A stretch of DNA of 64,000 nucleotides from Cellulomonas fimi. GTDB taxonomy: Bacteria > Actinomycetota > Actinomycetes > Actinomycetales > Cellulomonadaceae. The notes beneath the pieces are model-generated. The model was not told where the DNA came from. It was given only the letters and a program-made list of their open reading frames with translations, and searched no databases. This document shows, in pieces, positions 50,026-58,527 of this stretch; the first letter of the stretch is position 1, and each line of letters begins with the position of its first letter. The stretch lies in NCBI RefSeq assembly GCF_012952065.1, contig NZ_JABCJJ010000007.1, forward strand, positions 1 to 64,000. The letters run 5' to 3'. A program made the position numbers and the translations under genes.

Positions 50026-52763
50026 CCGTCCCGCCGCTGGTCACCGCGTCGTCCGTGACCGTCCCGGTCGCCGGCCGCAGCTCGTGGCGCGACGTCGGCG
50101 GCAGGCTCGTGCGGCACGGCCCGGCGGCCGTCGGGCTCGTCGTGCTGGGGCTCGTCGTGGTCCTCGCCGTCACCTCGATCGGTGCGGGGCCCCTGCCCGG
50201 GTGGTGGAAGCAGGACTACCGCGCCCCGCTGCCCCTGCACGACGGCGGCGTCCCGACGCTGTCGCTGTGGCCGCCGCGGCTCGGCGAGCACCCTTTCGGG
50301 CAGGACAACATCGGCCGGGACTACTTCGCCCTCACGATGCGCGGGGCCCAGCAGTCGTTGGTCATCGCGCTGCTGGTCGGGGTCGTCGGCACGGCGGTGG
50401 GCACGGTGGTCGGGGCCGTCGCCGGCTACTACCGCGGGTGGGTCGACGCGGTCCTCATGCGACTGACCGACGTCGTCATGACGATCCCGCTGCTCGCCGT
50501 CGGCGCGGTCGTCGCTGTGGCGGCGCGCGGCGCCGGGACCTGGGGTCTGGGGCTCTTCCTCGGGCTCGTGACCTGGGCGGGCCTCGCGCGGATGGTCCGC
50601 AGCGAGGTGCTCTCGCTGCGGACCCGCGACTTCGTCGACGCCGCGGTCCTCGCGGGCGCCTCGGGCCGGCGCGTGATCGGGCGCCACCTGCTCCCGCACG
50701 CGACCGGCGTCGTGATCGTCGCGGCGACGCTCTCGGTCTCCTCCGCGATCCTGCTCGAGTCGGCGCTGAGCTTCCTCGGCTTCGGCGTCCAGAGCCCTGA
50801 CACGTCGCTCGGGCAGCTGATCAACACCTACCGCTCCGCGATGACGGTCCGGCCCTGGCTCTTCTGGTGGCCGGGCCTGCTCATCGTCGTGATCGCGCTC
50901 GCGGTGACGTACGTGGGGGACGGGCTGCGTGACGCGCTCGACCCCCGTCGCGCGACGGCCGGGTCGGCGCACTGGTGGCCGCGCTGGTGGACGGACGGCG
51001 CGGCGTCGGCGACGCCCGGGAGCCGACGGCCCCCGGCGGGCCGGGGGACGCCCGACGACGACCCCGACCCGAGCGCCGTCCTGGCGGTCCGCGGGCTCGA
51101 CATCAGGCTGCCGTCGGCCCACGGGGAGGTCCACGCCGTGCGCGACGTCGACCTCACCGTGGCCCGCGGCGAGGTGCTCGCGCTCGTCGGGGAGTCCGGC
51201 GCGGGCAAGTCGATGACGGGGGCTGCTCTGCTCGGGCTCCTGCCGGCCGGCGCGCGGGCGACGGGGTCGATCCGCCTGCTCGGGCGCGAGCTGGTCGGTG
51301 CGTCCGAGCGCGTGCTGCGCGGCATGCGGGGACGCGAGGTCGCCCTGGTCCCGCAGGAGCCGACGACGGCGCTCGACCCGGTGCGGACCGTCGGCTCCCA
51401 GGTGGTCGAGGTCCTGCTGAGGCACCGTGACCTCAGCCCCCGGCAGGCGCGCGAACGGACGATCGAGCTCCTCGGGGTCGTCGGCCTGGACGAGCCCGGG
51501 CGCTGGGTCGACCGCCACCCGCACGAGCTGTCCGGGGGACAACGGCAGCGCGTGCTCATCGCACGCGCCATCGCGTGCGACCCGGCGCTGGTGGTCGCGG
51601 ACGAGCCCACGTCGGCGCTCGACGTCACGACGCAGGCCGAGATCCTCGACGTCCTGCGCTCGTTGCCGGCGCGCGTGGGCTCGGCGGTGGTGCTCATCAC
51701 GCACGACATGGGCGTCGTCGCCGACCTCGCGGACCGGGTGGTGGTGCTGCGGCAGGGCGCCGTCGCGGAGGCCGGGACCGTACGTGCGGTCCTCATGGCA
51801 CCGCGGACGGCCTACGCCCGCGAGCTCGTGGCCGCGGTGCCGCGGCTCGGGACCCGGCCCGCGAGCGAGCCGGCGCCCACCACCGAGCCGCGAACCCCCG
51901 CCGAGCCGCGAACCCCCGCCGAGCCGGCACCCGACCTCGCGGGGCCGCCCGTGCTCGAGCTCCGCGACCTAGTGGTGGAACACGCCGGGCGCGCGGGCGC
52001 GGCACCGTCCCGCGCGGTGGACGGCATCTCGCTGCGCATCCTGCCGGGCCAGGTGCTGGGGCTCGTCGGGGAGTCCGGCTCGGGCAAGACCACGGTCGCA
52101 CGCGCCGTCCTGGGCCTGACCCCCGTCGCGCGTGGGGGCGTGCTCGTCGACGGGACCGACGTGACCGGGCTGCCGCGGTCGGCGCGGCGGGCCTGGCGGC
52201 GCCGCTGCGGTTTCGTGCCCCAGGACCCGGTGTCCTCGCTGGACCCCCGCATGTCGGTGGCGGAGACGGTGGCCGAGCCGCTCGTGGTCGGTGGCGCCGG
52301 CGGGGCGGGCCTGGCCCGGCGGGTCGAGTCGCTGCTCGACCAGGTCGGGCTGCCACGCTCCGTGGGGTACCAGTACCCGCACGCGCTCTCGGGGGGCGAG
52401 CGGCAGCGGGTCGCGATCGCCCGTGCGCTCGCGCTCGAGCCGGACCTCCTGGTCGCCGACGAGCCGACGAGCGCGCTCGACGTGACCGTGCAGGCGCGCG
52501 TGCTCGACCTCCTGGCGGATCTCCAGCGAGAGCTCGGGTTCACCTGCCTGTTCATCAGCCACGACCTCGCCGTGGTGGACTCCGTGGCCGACGAGGTCAC
52601 GGTCCTGCGGGCCGGGCGCGTCGTCGAGAGCGGCCCGCGCGAACAGGTGCTCGGACGACCGCGGAGCCCGCACACGCGACGCCTGCTCACCGCAGCCCCC
52701 GTCCCCGACCCCGACGAGCAGCGAGCACGACGCGAGGGACGGGCGCGGGCGGTCGGCCCCTAG
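50022..52763 (+). CDS. Fused peptide ABC transporter permease (DppC) plus two ATPases (DppD-DppF)
   Basis: A single 913-residue frame. Residues about 1-305 are a DppC-type permease (SSAILLESALSFLGFGVQSPDTSLGQL and the EAA loop). After a 35-residue linker comes ATPase 1 (about 345-600; Walker A GESGAGKS near 387-395, [27 protein letters not shown]). A Pro/Glu/Thr linker near 620 with an 18-base direct repeat (51885-51902 and 51903-51920) is followed by ATPase 2 (about 640-900; GESGSGKTT near 683, [26 protein letters not shown]). Both ATPases keep all motifs. Such triple fusions are known in actinobacteria but are not usual. It works with the binding protein and long permease upstream. Confidence 0.95.
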   Translation: MTVPPLVTASSVTVPVAGRSSWRDVGGRLVRHGPAAVGLVVLGLVVVLAVTSIGAGPLPGWWKQDYRAPLPLHDGGVPTLSLWPPRLGEHPFGQDNIGRDYFALTMRGAQQSLVIALLVGVVGTAVGTVVGAVAGYYRGWVDAVLMRLTDVVMTIPLLAVGAVVAVAARGAGTWGLGLFLGLVTWAGLARMVRSEVLSLRTRDFVDAAVLAGASGRRVIGRHLLPHATGVVIVAATLSVSSAILLESALSFLGFGVQSPDTSLGQLINTYRSAMTVRPWLFWWPGLLIVVIALAVTYVGDGLRDALDPRRATAGSAHWWPRWWTDGAASATPGSRRPPAGRGTPDDDPDPSAVLAVRGLDIRLPSAHGEVHAVRDVDLTVARGEVLALVGESGAGKSMTGAALLGLLPAGARATGSIRLLGRELVGASERVLRGMRGREVALVPQEPTTALDPVRTVGSQVVEVLLRHRDLSPRQARERTIELLGVVGLDEPGRWVDRHPHELSGGQRQRVLIARAIACDPALVVADEPTSALDVTTQAEILDVLRSLPARVGSAVVLITHDMGVVADLADRVVVLRQGAVAEAGTVRAVLMAPRTAYARELVAAVPRLGTRPASEPAPTTEPRTPAEPRTPAEPAPDLAGPPVLELRDLVVEHAGRAGAAPSRAVDGISLRILPGQVLGLVGESGSGKTTVARAVLGLTPVARGGVLVDGTDVTGLPRSARRAWRRRCGFVPQDPVSSLDPRMSVAETVAEPLVVGGAGGAGLARRVESLLDQVGLPRSVGYQYPHALSGGERQRVAIARALALEPDLLVADEPTSALDVTVQARVLDLLADLQRELGFTCLFISHDLAVVDSVADEVTVLRAGRVVESGPREQVLGRPRSPHTRRLLTAAPVPDPDEQRARREGRARAVGP

Positions 52764-52799
52764 GACCTGCGGCTCGACTCCTCGCCGAGCGAGGTGTCT

Positions 52800-52850
52800 C
52801 AGATGGTGATATGTACCGACCAGTATCAATCGTGTAACGATCCGACATCG
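52800..52850 (+). promoter_or_regulatory. AT-richer stretch, possible promoter of importer 2
   Basis: In the 224-base gap (52764-52987) this stretch has markedly more A and T than its surroundings. TAACGAT at 52835-52841 resembles an actinobacterial -10 box. No convincing -35 hexamer is found 16-18 bases upstream. Confidence 0.3.
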
Positions 52851-52987
52851 AACCGGCGCGCGGCTAGGACCTCGCCGGAGCGTCTGTAATCTGAACCAAT
52901 CCCATGGCGGTACGTGGGTGTTCGTGCGGGCCCGGACCGGGCCGCCCGAGGCGGGGGCTCCAGCCGCCACCCCTTTCAGGAGGAACA

Positions 52988-54613
52988 TTGAAGATCAGGC
53001 GCATCGCCGGCTTCGCTGCTTCGCTCACCGTCGGCGCGCTCGTGCTGACGGCCTGCAGCAGCACGCCAGGCGACACCGAGACCACCCAGGGCAGCGCGGG
53101 GGGCCCGTCGACCGGGATCGTCACCGCGAACAGCAGCGAGCCCCAGAACCCGCTCATCCCGACGAACACGAACGAGACCGGGGGCGGGAAGATCCTCGAC
53201 CTGATCTTCGCCGGCCTGGTCAACTACGACGCCCAGGGCAACCCGCAGAACGAGGTGGCAGAGTCCATCGAGTCCGAGGACTCGCAGAACTACACCATCA
53301 CGCTCAAGGACGGCTGGACGTTCACCGACGGCACGGACGTCACCGCGAGCAGCTTCGTGGACGCGTGGAACTACGGCGCCCTGCTGAGCAACGACCAGCT
53401 CTCGAGCTACTTCTTCGAGGACATCGAGGGCTTCTCGTGGGACGAGGACTCCGAGCTCACGGGCCTCGAGGTGGTGGACGACAAGACCTTCACGGTCGCG
53501 CTCAAGCAGCCCGCCGCCGACTTCCCGCTGCGCCTCGGTTACTCGGCGTACTTCCCGCTGCCCGAGGTCGCGTTCGAGGACATCGAGGCGTTCGGGGAGA
53601 ACCCGATCGGGAACGGCCCGTACATGCTCGACGGCGAGGGCGCCTGGCAGCACAACATCGGCATCGACCTCGTGCCCAACCCGGACTACCAGGGCGACCG
53701 CACCGCGCAGAACGGTGGCGTCTCGCTGAAGTTCTACGAGACGCAGGACGCGGCCTACAACGACCTGCTGGCCGACCAGCTCGACGTCCTCGACGCTGTC
53801 CCGGACAGCGCGTTCGGGACCTTCGAGGATGAACTGGGCGACCGCGCGGTCAACCAGCCGGCGGCGATCTTCCAGTCGTTCACCATCCCGATGACGCTCG
53901 AGCGCTTCTCGGGCGAGGAGGGCACGTTGCGCCGCCAGGCGATCTCGATGGCGATCAACCGACAGGAGATCACGGACGCGATCTTCCAGGGCACGCGTAC
54001 CCCGGCCAAGGACTTCACGTCCCCCGTCATCGCGGGCTGGTCCGAGGACGTCTCGGGCTCCGAGGTGCTCGCGTACAACCCGGACGAGGCGAAGAGGCTC
54101 TGGGCCGAGGCCGACGCCATGGCGCCGTTCACGGGCACCTTCACCATCGGCTACAACACCGACGGTGGGCACCAGGCGTGGGTCGACGCCGTGACGAACA
54201 GCATCAAGAACACGCTGGGGATCCAGGCGGAGGGCAAGCCGTACCCGACCTTCCAGGCACTCCGCGACGACGTCACGAACCGCACGATCACCGGGGCCTT
54301 CCGTACGGGCTGGCAGGCAGACTACCCGGGCCTGTACAACTTCCTCGGTCCGCTCTACGGCACAAACGCGGGCTCCAACGACGGCGACTACTCCAACCCG
54401 GAGTTCGATGACCTGATCAAGCAGGGCTCTGCCGCCCAGTCGATCGAGGAGGCCAACACGTTCTACCAGCAGGCGCAGGAGGTCCTGTTCCAGGACCTGC
54501 CGGCGATCCCGCTGTGGTACTCCAACGTGACCGGTGGCTCCGCCACGACGGTCGACAACGTGGAGTTCGGCTGGAACAGCGTGCCGCTGTACTACCAGGT
54601 CACGAAGAGCTGA
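52988..54613 (+). CDS. Peptide ABC transporter substrate-binding lipoprotein (importer 2)
   Basis: A 541-residue family 5 binding protein. The start is TTG at 52988: an excellent CAGGAGGAAC ribosome binding site sits just before it, and the residues that follow (KIRRIAGFAASLTVGALVLTAC) form a normal lipoprotein signal with lipobox LTAC (C23). No ATG or GTG gives this. The OppA/DppA-like domain includes SSEPQNPLIPTNTNETGGGKILDLIFAGL, KDGWTFTDGTDVTASSFVDAWNY and WQADYPGLYNFLGPLYGT. The last motif recalls peptide binders such as OppA. A GC-rich hairpin follows, which may set the usual excess of binding protein over permeases. Confidence 0.94.
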   Translation: MKIRRIAGFAASLTVGALVLTACSSTPGDTETTQGSAGGPSTGIVTANSSEPQNPLIPTNTNETGGGKILDLIFAGLVNYDAQGNPQNEVAESIESEDSQNYTITLKDGWTFTDGTDVTASSFVDAWNYGALLSNDQLSSYFFEDIEGFSWDEDSELTGLEVVDDKTFTVALKQPAADFPLRLGYSAYFPLPEVAFEDIEAFGENPIGNGPYMLDGEGAWQHNIGIDLVPNPDYQGDRTAQNGGVSLKFYETQDAAYNDLLADQLDVLDAVPDSAFGTFEDELGDRAVNQPAAIFQSFTIPMTLERFSGEEGTLRRQAISMAINRQEITDAIFQGTRTPAKDFTSPVIAGWSEDVSGSEVLAYNPDEAKRLWAEADAMAPFTGTFTIGYNTDGGHQAWVDAVTNSIKNTLGIQAEGKPYPTFQALRDDVTNRTITGAFRTGWQADYPGLYNFLGPLYGTNAGSNDGDYSNPEFDDLIKQGSAAQSIEEANTFYQQAQEVLFQDLPAIPLWYSNVTGGSATTVDNVEFGWNSVPLYYQVTKS

Positions 54614-54628
54614 CCTGAGACCCTGACC

Positions 54629-54658
54629 GGGGGTGGGGGCCTGCGGGTCCCCACCCCC
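54629..54658 (+). terminator. Hairpin after the importer 2 binding protein
   Basis: GGGGGTGGGG (54629-54638) pairs with CCCCACCCCC (54649-54658) around a 10-base loop, 16 bases after the stop codon. It probably attenuates or ends transcripts so that the binding protein is made in excess. Confidence 0.75.
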
Positions 54659-54756
54659 AGCCATGTCCGCAAGTCGAACCGATGCTGGACGCGGTCTAGA
54701 GTCACGCCGTCGGGTGAGAACTCCGGCGGACTCACGCACAACGAGGAGGAGACCTG

Positions 54757-55683
54757 ATGGCCTGGTACGTCGGGCGCAGGCTCTTGCAGATGGTTCCCGT
54801 GTTCCTGGGAGCCACCCTGCTCATCTACGCCATGGTCTTCGCTCTGCCTGGTGATCCGATCCAGGCCCTCGGTGGCGACCGGGGCCTCAACGAGGCGGTC
54901 GCCGCGCAGCTTCGCGCGGAGTACAACCTGGACAAGCCGTTCTTCGTCCAGTACCTGCTGTACCTGAAGGGGATCCTCACCCTGGACTTCGGCACGACGT
55001 TCTCGGGCCGTGAGGTCATCGACGTCATGGGTGAGGTCTTCCCGGTGACGTTCCAGCTCTCCATCATGGCCCTCACGTTCGAGGCCGTGCTCGGCATCAC
55101 GGTCGGCCTCATCGCGGGCCTGCGCAAGGGGAAGCTCTTCGACGCGACCGCGCTCCTCGTGAGCCTCGTCGTCATCGCCGTGCCGATCTTCGTGATCGGC
55201 TTCGTCCTGCAGTTCGTCGTCGGTGTGAAGCTCCAGTGGTTGCCGGTCACCGTGGGCGGTGATGTGACCTTCCGGACGCTCCTGATGCCGGCGATCGTGC
55301 TGGGTGCGGTCTCTTTCGCGTACGTGCTGCGGCTCACCCGGACCTCCGTCGCGGAGAACCTGACCGCCGACTTCGTACGGACCGCGACCGCCAAGGGCCT
55401 GTCGCGGAGCCGCGTCGTGAACGTGCACGTACTGCGCAACTCGCTCATCCCTGTGGTCACCTACCTCGGTGCCGACCTCGGTGCCCTGATGGCCGGCGCC
55501 ATCGTGACGGAGGGCATCTTTAACATTCCGGGCGTCGGTAACACCCTGTACCGCGCGATCCAGCAGGGCCAGGCGCCCACCGTGGTGTCGCTCGTCACCG
55601 TGCTCGTCGTCGTCTACATCGTGGCGAACCTCTTCGTCGACATGCTGTACGCGCTCTTGGACCCGAGGATTCGTTATGCCTGA
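54757..55683 (+). CDS. Peptide ABC transporter permease, DppB/OppB type (importer 2)
   Basis: A 308-residue permease of normal length, behind GAGGAGGAGACC. It has six helices, the ALPGDPIQALGGDRGLNEAV loop after helix 1, FGTTFSGREVIDVMGEVFPVTFQLS, and the EAA-like region VRTATAKGLSRSRVVNVHVLRNSLIPVVT. It shows what a standard DppB looks like and lacks the insertion found in the importer 1 permease. It overlaps the next gene by eight bases. Confidence 0.95.
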   Translation: MAWYVGRRLLQMVPVFLGATLLIYAMVFALPGDPIQALGGDRGLNEAVAAQLRAEYNLDKPFFVQYLLYLKGILTLDFGTTFSGREVIDVMGEVFPVTFQLSIMALTFEAVLGITVGLIAGLRKGKLFDATALLVSLVVIAVPIFVIGFVLQFVVGVKLQWLPVTVGGDVTFRTLLMPAIVLGAVSFAYVLRLTRTSVAENLTADFVRTATAKGLSRSRVVNVHVLRNSLIPVVTYLGADLGALMAGAIVTEGIFNIPGVGNTLYRAIQQGQAPTVVSLVTVLVVVYIVANLFVDMLYALLDPRIRYA

Positions 55684-56629
55684 CGCCGTCTCGACACGCA
55701 AGCACCAGGAGCACTTCTTCGCGGCGCTCGACGACACGCCGCTCGCCGCAGTCGACACGGTCGACGAGGAGGCGGCACCCGCCAGCCTGTGGGCCGACGC
55801 CTGGCGGAGCCTGCGCCGTCGTCCGCTCTTCTGGATCTCCGCTGCCCTGATCCTCCTCGTCGTCACCGTCGCAGCGTTCCCGAGCCTGTTCACGTCGGTC
55901 GAGCCGCGCTTCTGCGAGCTGAGGAACAGCCTCGGCGAGCCATCCGCCGGCCATCCGTTCGGCTTCGATCGGCAGGGCTGCGACATCTACGCCCGCACGG
56001 TCTACGGTGCGCGTGCGTCCGTGGCGGTCGGCGTGCTGACCACGCTCGCGGTCGTCCTCATCGGCGCCGTCGTCGGCGCGATCGCCGGCTTCTACGGCGG
56101 ATGGTTCGACTCGGTGCTGTCGCGCATCACCGACATCTTCTTCGCGATCCCGCTCGTGCTCGCCGCGATCGTCGTGATGCAGATGTTCCGCGACAACAAG
56201 ACCATCACCACCGTCGTCCTCGTGCTCGGTGTCTTCGGCTGGCCGCAGATCGCCCGCATCACCCGTGGCGCGGTGATGAGTGTCAAGAACGCCGACTTCA
56301 TCACGGCAGCCAAGGCACTCGGCGCTTCTCGCGTCATGACGCTGATACGGCACGTGATGCCGAATGCCGCTGCCCCGATCATCGTGACGGCCACGGTGTC
56401 GCTGGGGATCTTCATCGTGGCCGAGGCGACACTGTCGTTCCTGGGCATCGGTCTGCCGCCCCAGATCACCTCGTGGGGCGCCGACATCGCGAAGGCGCAG
56501 GTCTCGCTCCGCAGCCAGCCCTCCATCCTCTTCTACCCCGCCGGGGCGCTCGCGCTGACGGTGCTCAGCTTCATCATGATGGGCGACGCCGTGCGCGACG
56601 CCCTCGACCCGAAGGCGCGCAAGCGATGA
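55676..56629 (+). CDS. Peptide ABC transporter permease, DppC/OppC type (importer 2)
   Basis: A 317-residue permease. A 45-residue cytoplasmic tail is followed by DppC features: the long first periplasmic loop with HPFGFDRQGCDIYARTVYGARASVAVGV, VGAIAGFYGGWFDSVLSRITDIFFAIPLVLAAIV, and the EAA-like NADFITAAKALGASRVMTLIRHVMPNA. The start overlaps the preceding gene by eight bases, and the stop overlaps the ATPase start (ATGA). It forms the channel with the DppB-type subunit. Confidence 0.95.
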   Translation: MPDAVSTRKHQEHFFAALDDTPLAAVDTVDEEAAPASLWADAWRSLRRRPLFWISAALILLVVTVAAFPSLFTSVEPRFCELRNSLGEPSAGHPFGFDRQGCDIYARTVYGARASVAVGVLTTLAVVLIGAVVGAIAGFYGGWFDSVLSRITDIFFAIPLVLAAIVVMQMFRDNKTITTVVLVLGVFGWPQIARITRGAVMSVKNADFITAAKALGASRVMTLIRHVMPNAAAPIIVTATVSLGIFIVAEATLSFLGIGLPPQITSWGADIAKAQVSLRSQPSILFYPAGALALTVLSFIMMGDAVRDALDPKARKR

Positions 56630-58377
56630 CCCAGACCTCGAGCACGGCGACCGGCGCCCCGCTACGCCCGAACGGCGACACGCCGCTGCTCCAGATCCGT
56701 GACCTCGAGGTCTCGTTCTCGACCTCCACCGGCCTGGTGCCCGCGGTGCGCGGGGCGGACCTGACCATCTATCCGGGCCAGACGGTCGCGATCGTCGGCG
56801 AGTCGGGCTCGGGCAAGTCGACGACAGCGCACGCGATCATCGACCTGCTCCCGGGGACCGGGAAGGTCACGGGCGGCTCGATCATGTTCGACGGCACCGA
56901 GATCACGTCGGCCGACAAGAAGACGATCGTCGGGCTGCGCGGCAGTCAGATCGGCCTCGTGCCCCAGGACCCGATGTCGAACCTGAACCCTGTGTGGAAG
57001 ATCGGGTTCCAGGTGAAGGAGGCGCTCAAGGCGAACAACGTCGCCTCGGGCGCGGCCGCCAACGCCCGGGTCGCGGAGCTCCTCGCCGAGGCAGGGCTCC
57101 CTGACGCCGAGCGGCGGGCCAAGCAGTACCCGCACGAGTTCTCGGGCGGGATGCGTCAGCGCGCGCTCATCGCGATCGGGCTCGCCGCACGGCCCAAGCT
57201 GCTCATCGCCGACGAGCCGACGTCGGCGCTCGACGTCACGGTCCAGCGACAGATCCTCGACCACCTCCAGGGCCTCACCGAGGAGCTCGGCACGGCCGTG
57301 CTGTTCATCACGCACGACCTGGGCCTCGCCGCCGAGCGTGCCGAGCACCTGGTGGTCATGTACCGCGGCAAGGTCGTCGAGTCGGGTCCGGCGCGGCAGA
57401 TCCTCGCGGCACCGCGCCACCCCTACACGCAGCGGCTGGTGGCCTCGGCGCCGTCGCTCGCGTCGCGCCGCATCCAGAGCGCCAAGGAGCGCGGCGTCGA
57501 GTCGAGCGAGCTGCTCGCGACGACGCACGGCGACGGCGTCAGCGCCAAGCGGGACGACGTCGTCGTCGTCGAGAACCTGACCAAGGTCTTCAAGCTCCGC
57601 GGCAGCCGGCCGGGGGCCTCGACCGCGTTCAAGGCCGTCGACGACGTGTCGTTCTCGATCAAGCGCGGGACGACGATGGCGCTCGTCGGGGAGTCGGGCT
57701 CGGGCAAGTCGACGGTCGCGAACGTCATCCTCAACCTGCTCGAGCCGACCGAGGGCACGATCTACTTCGACGGCGTGGACCTCGGCACGCTCGACAAGCG
57801 GAAGCTGTTCGAGTTCCGTCGCCGCGTGCAGCCCATCTTCCAGAACCCCTACGGCTCGCTCGACCCGATGTACTCGATCTTCCGCACGATCGAGGAGCCG
57901 CTGCGCACGCACCGGATCGGCGACAAGAAGTCGCGCGAGGCACGGGTCCGCGAGCTGCTGGACATGGTCGCGCTGCCGCAGTCGACCATGCGGCGCTACC
58001 CGAACGAGCTCTCGGGCGGCCAGCGGCAGCGCATCGCGATCGCCCGGGCGCTCGCGCTCGAGCCCGAGGTGATCGTCTGCGACGAGGCCGTCTCGGCCCT
58101 CGACGTGCTGGTCCAGGCGCAGATCCTCACGCTGCTCAACGACCTGCAGGCCGAGCTCGGGCTGAGCTACCTGTTCATCACGCACGACCTCGCCGTCGTC
58201 CGCCAGATCGCCGACCAGGTGTGCGTCATGAAGAGCGGCAAGGTCGTCGAGGCGTCCACCACGGACGAGGTGTTCGACAACCCCCGCGAGCCGTACACGC
58301 GAGAGCTGCTCGCGGCCATCCCGGGCGCCGACCTCGACGTCGTCCCCGCCGGGCCCGAGGAGGGCCTGACGGCCTGA
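56626..58377 (+). CDS. Dual-domain peptide ABC transporter ATPase, DppD-DppF fusion (importer 2)
   Basis: A 583-residue protein with two complete ATPase domains. The first (about 20-285) has Walker A GESGSGKST, FSGGMRQRALIAIGLA as a variant signature, and [11 protein letters not shown]. The second (about 310-570) has GESGSGKST again, LSGGQRQRIAIARAL, and VCDEAVSALDV, where Ala replaces the usual Pro of the Walker B region (DEAVSALD is normal for DppF/OppF). Two-domain fusions of this kind are common in actinobacteria. It energises importer 2. A terminator-like hairpin follows. Confidence 0.95.
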   Translation: MTQTSSTATGAPLRPNGDTPLLQIRDLEVSFSTSTGLVPAVRGADLTIYPGQTVAIVGESGSGKSTTAHAIIDLLPGTGKVTGGSIMFDGTEITSADKKTIVGLRGSQIGLVPQDPMSNLNPVWKIGFQVKEALKANNVASGAAANARVAELLAEAGLPDAERRAKQYPHEFSGGMRQRALIAIGLAARPKLLIADEPTSALDVTVQRQILDHLQGLTEELGTAVLFITHDLGLAAERAEHLVVMYRGKVVESGPARQILAAPRHPYTQRLVASAPSLASRRIQSAKERGVESSELLATTHGDGVSAKRDDVVVVENLTKVFKLRGSRPGASTAFKAVDDVSFSIKRGTTMALVGESGSGKSTVANVILNLLEPTEGTIYFDGVDLGTLDKRKLFEFRRRVQPIFQNPYGSLDPMYSIFRTIEEPLRTHRIGDKKSREARVRELLDMVALPQSTMRRYPNELSGGQRQRIAIARALALEPEVIVCDEAVSALDVLVQAQILTLLNDLQAELGLSYLFITHDLAVVRQIADQVCVMKSGKVVEASTTDEVFDNPREPYTRELLAAIPGADLDVVPAGPEEGLTA

Positions 58378-58402
58378 CGACGCTCGTCGCCCGCACGACG
58401 AC

Positions 58403-58433
58403 CGGCCCCCGCAGCGTCCAGCCGCGGGGGCCG
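58403..58433 (+). terminator. Terminator hairpin after importer 2
   Basis: CGGCCCCCGC (58403-58412) pairs perfectly with GCGGGGGCCG (58424-58433) around an 11-base loop and is followed by TTCCC, 26 bases past the ATPase stop codon. Confidence 0.75.
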
Positions 58434-58527
58434 TTCCCGTGCCCGGCTCGGGTCGGGCTCGACATGCCGTTAAGATGAAGGTCGCGCCCCACGACGGCGC
58501 GCCCCCCATCTCCGAAATGAGTTCTTC

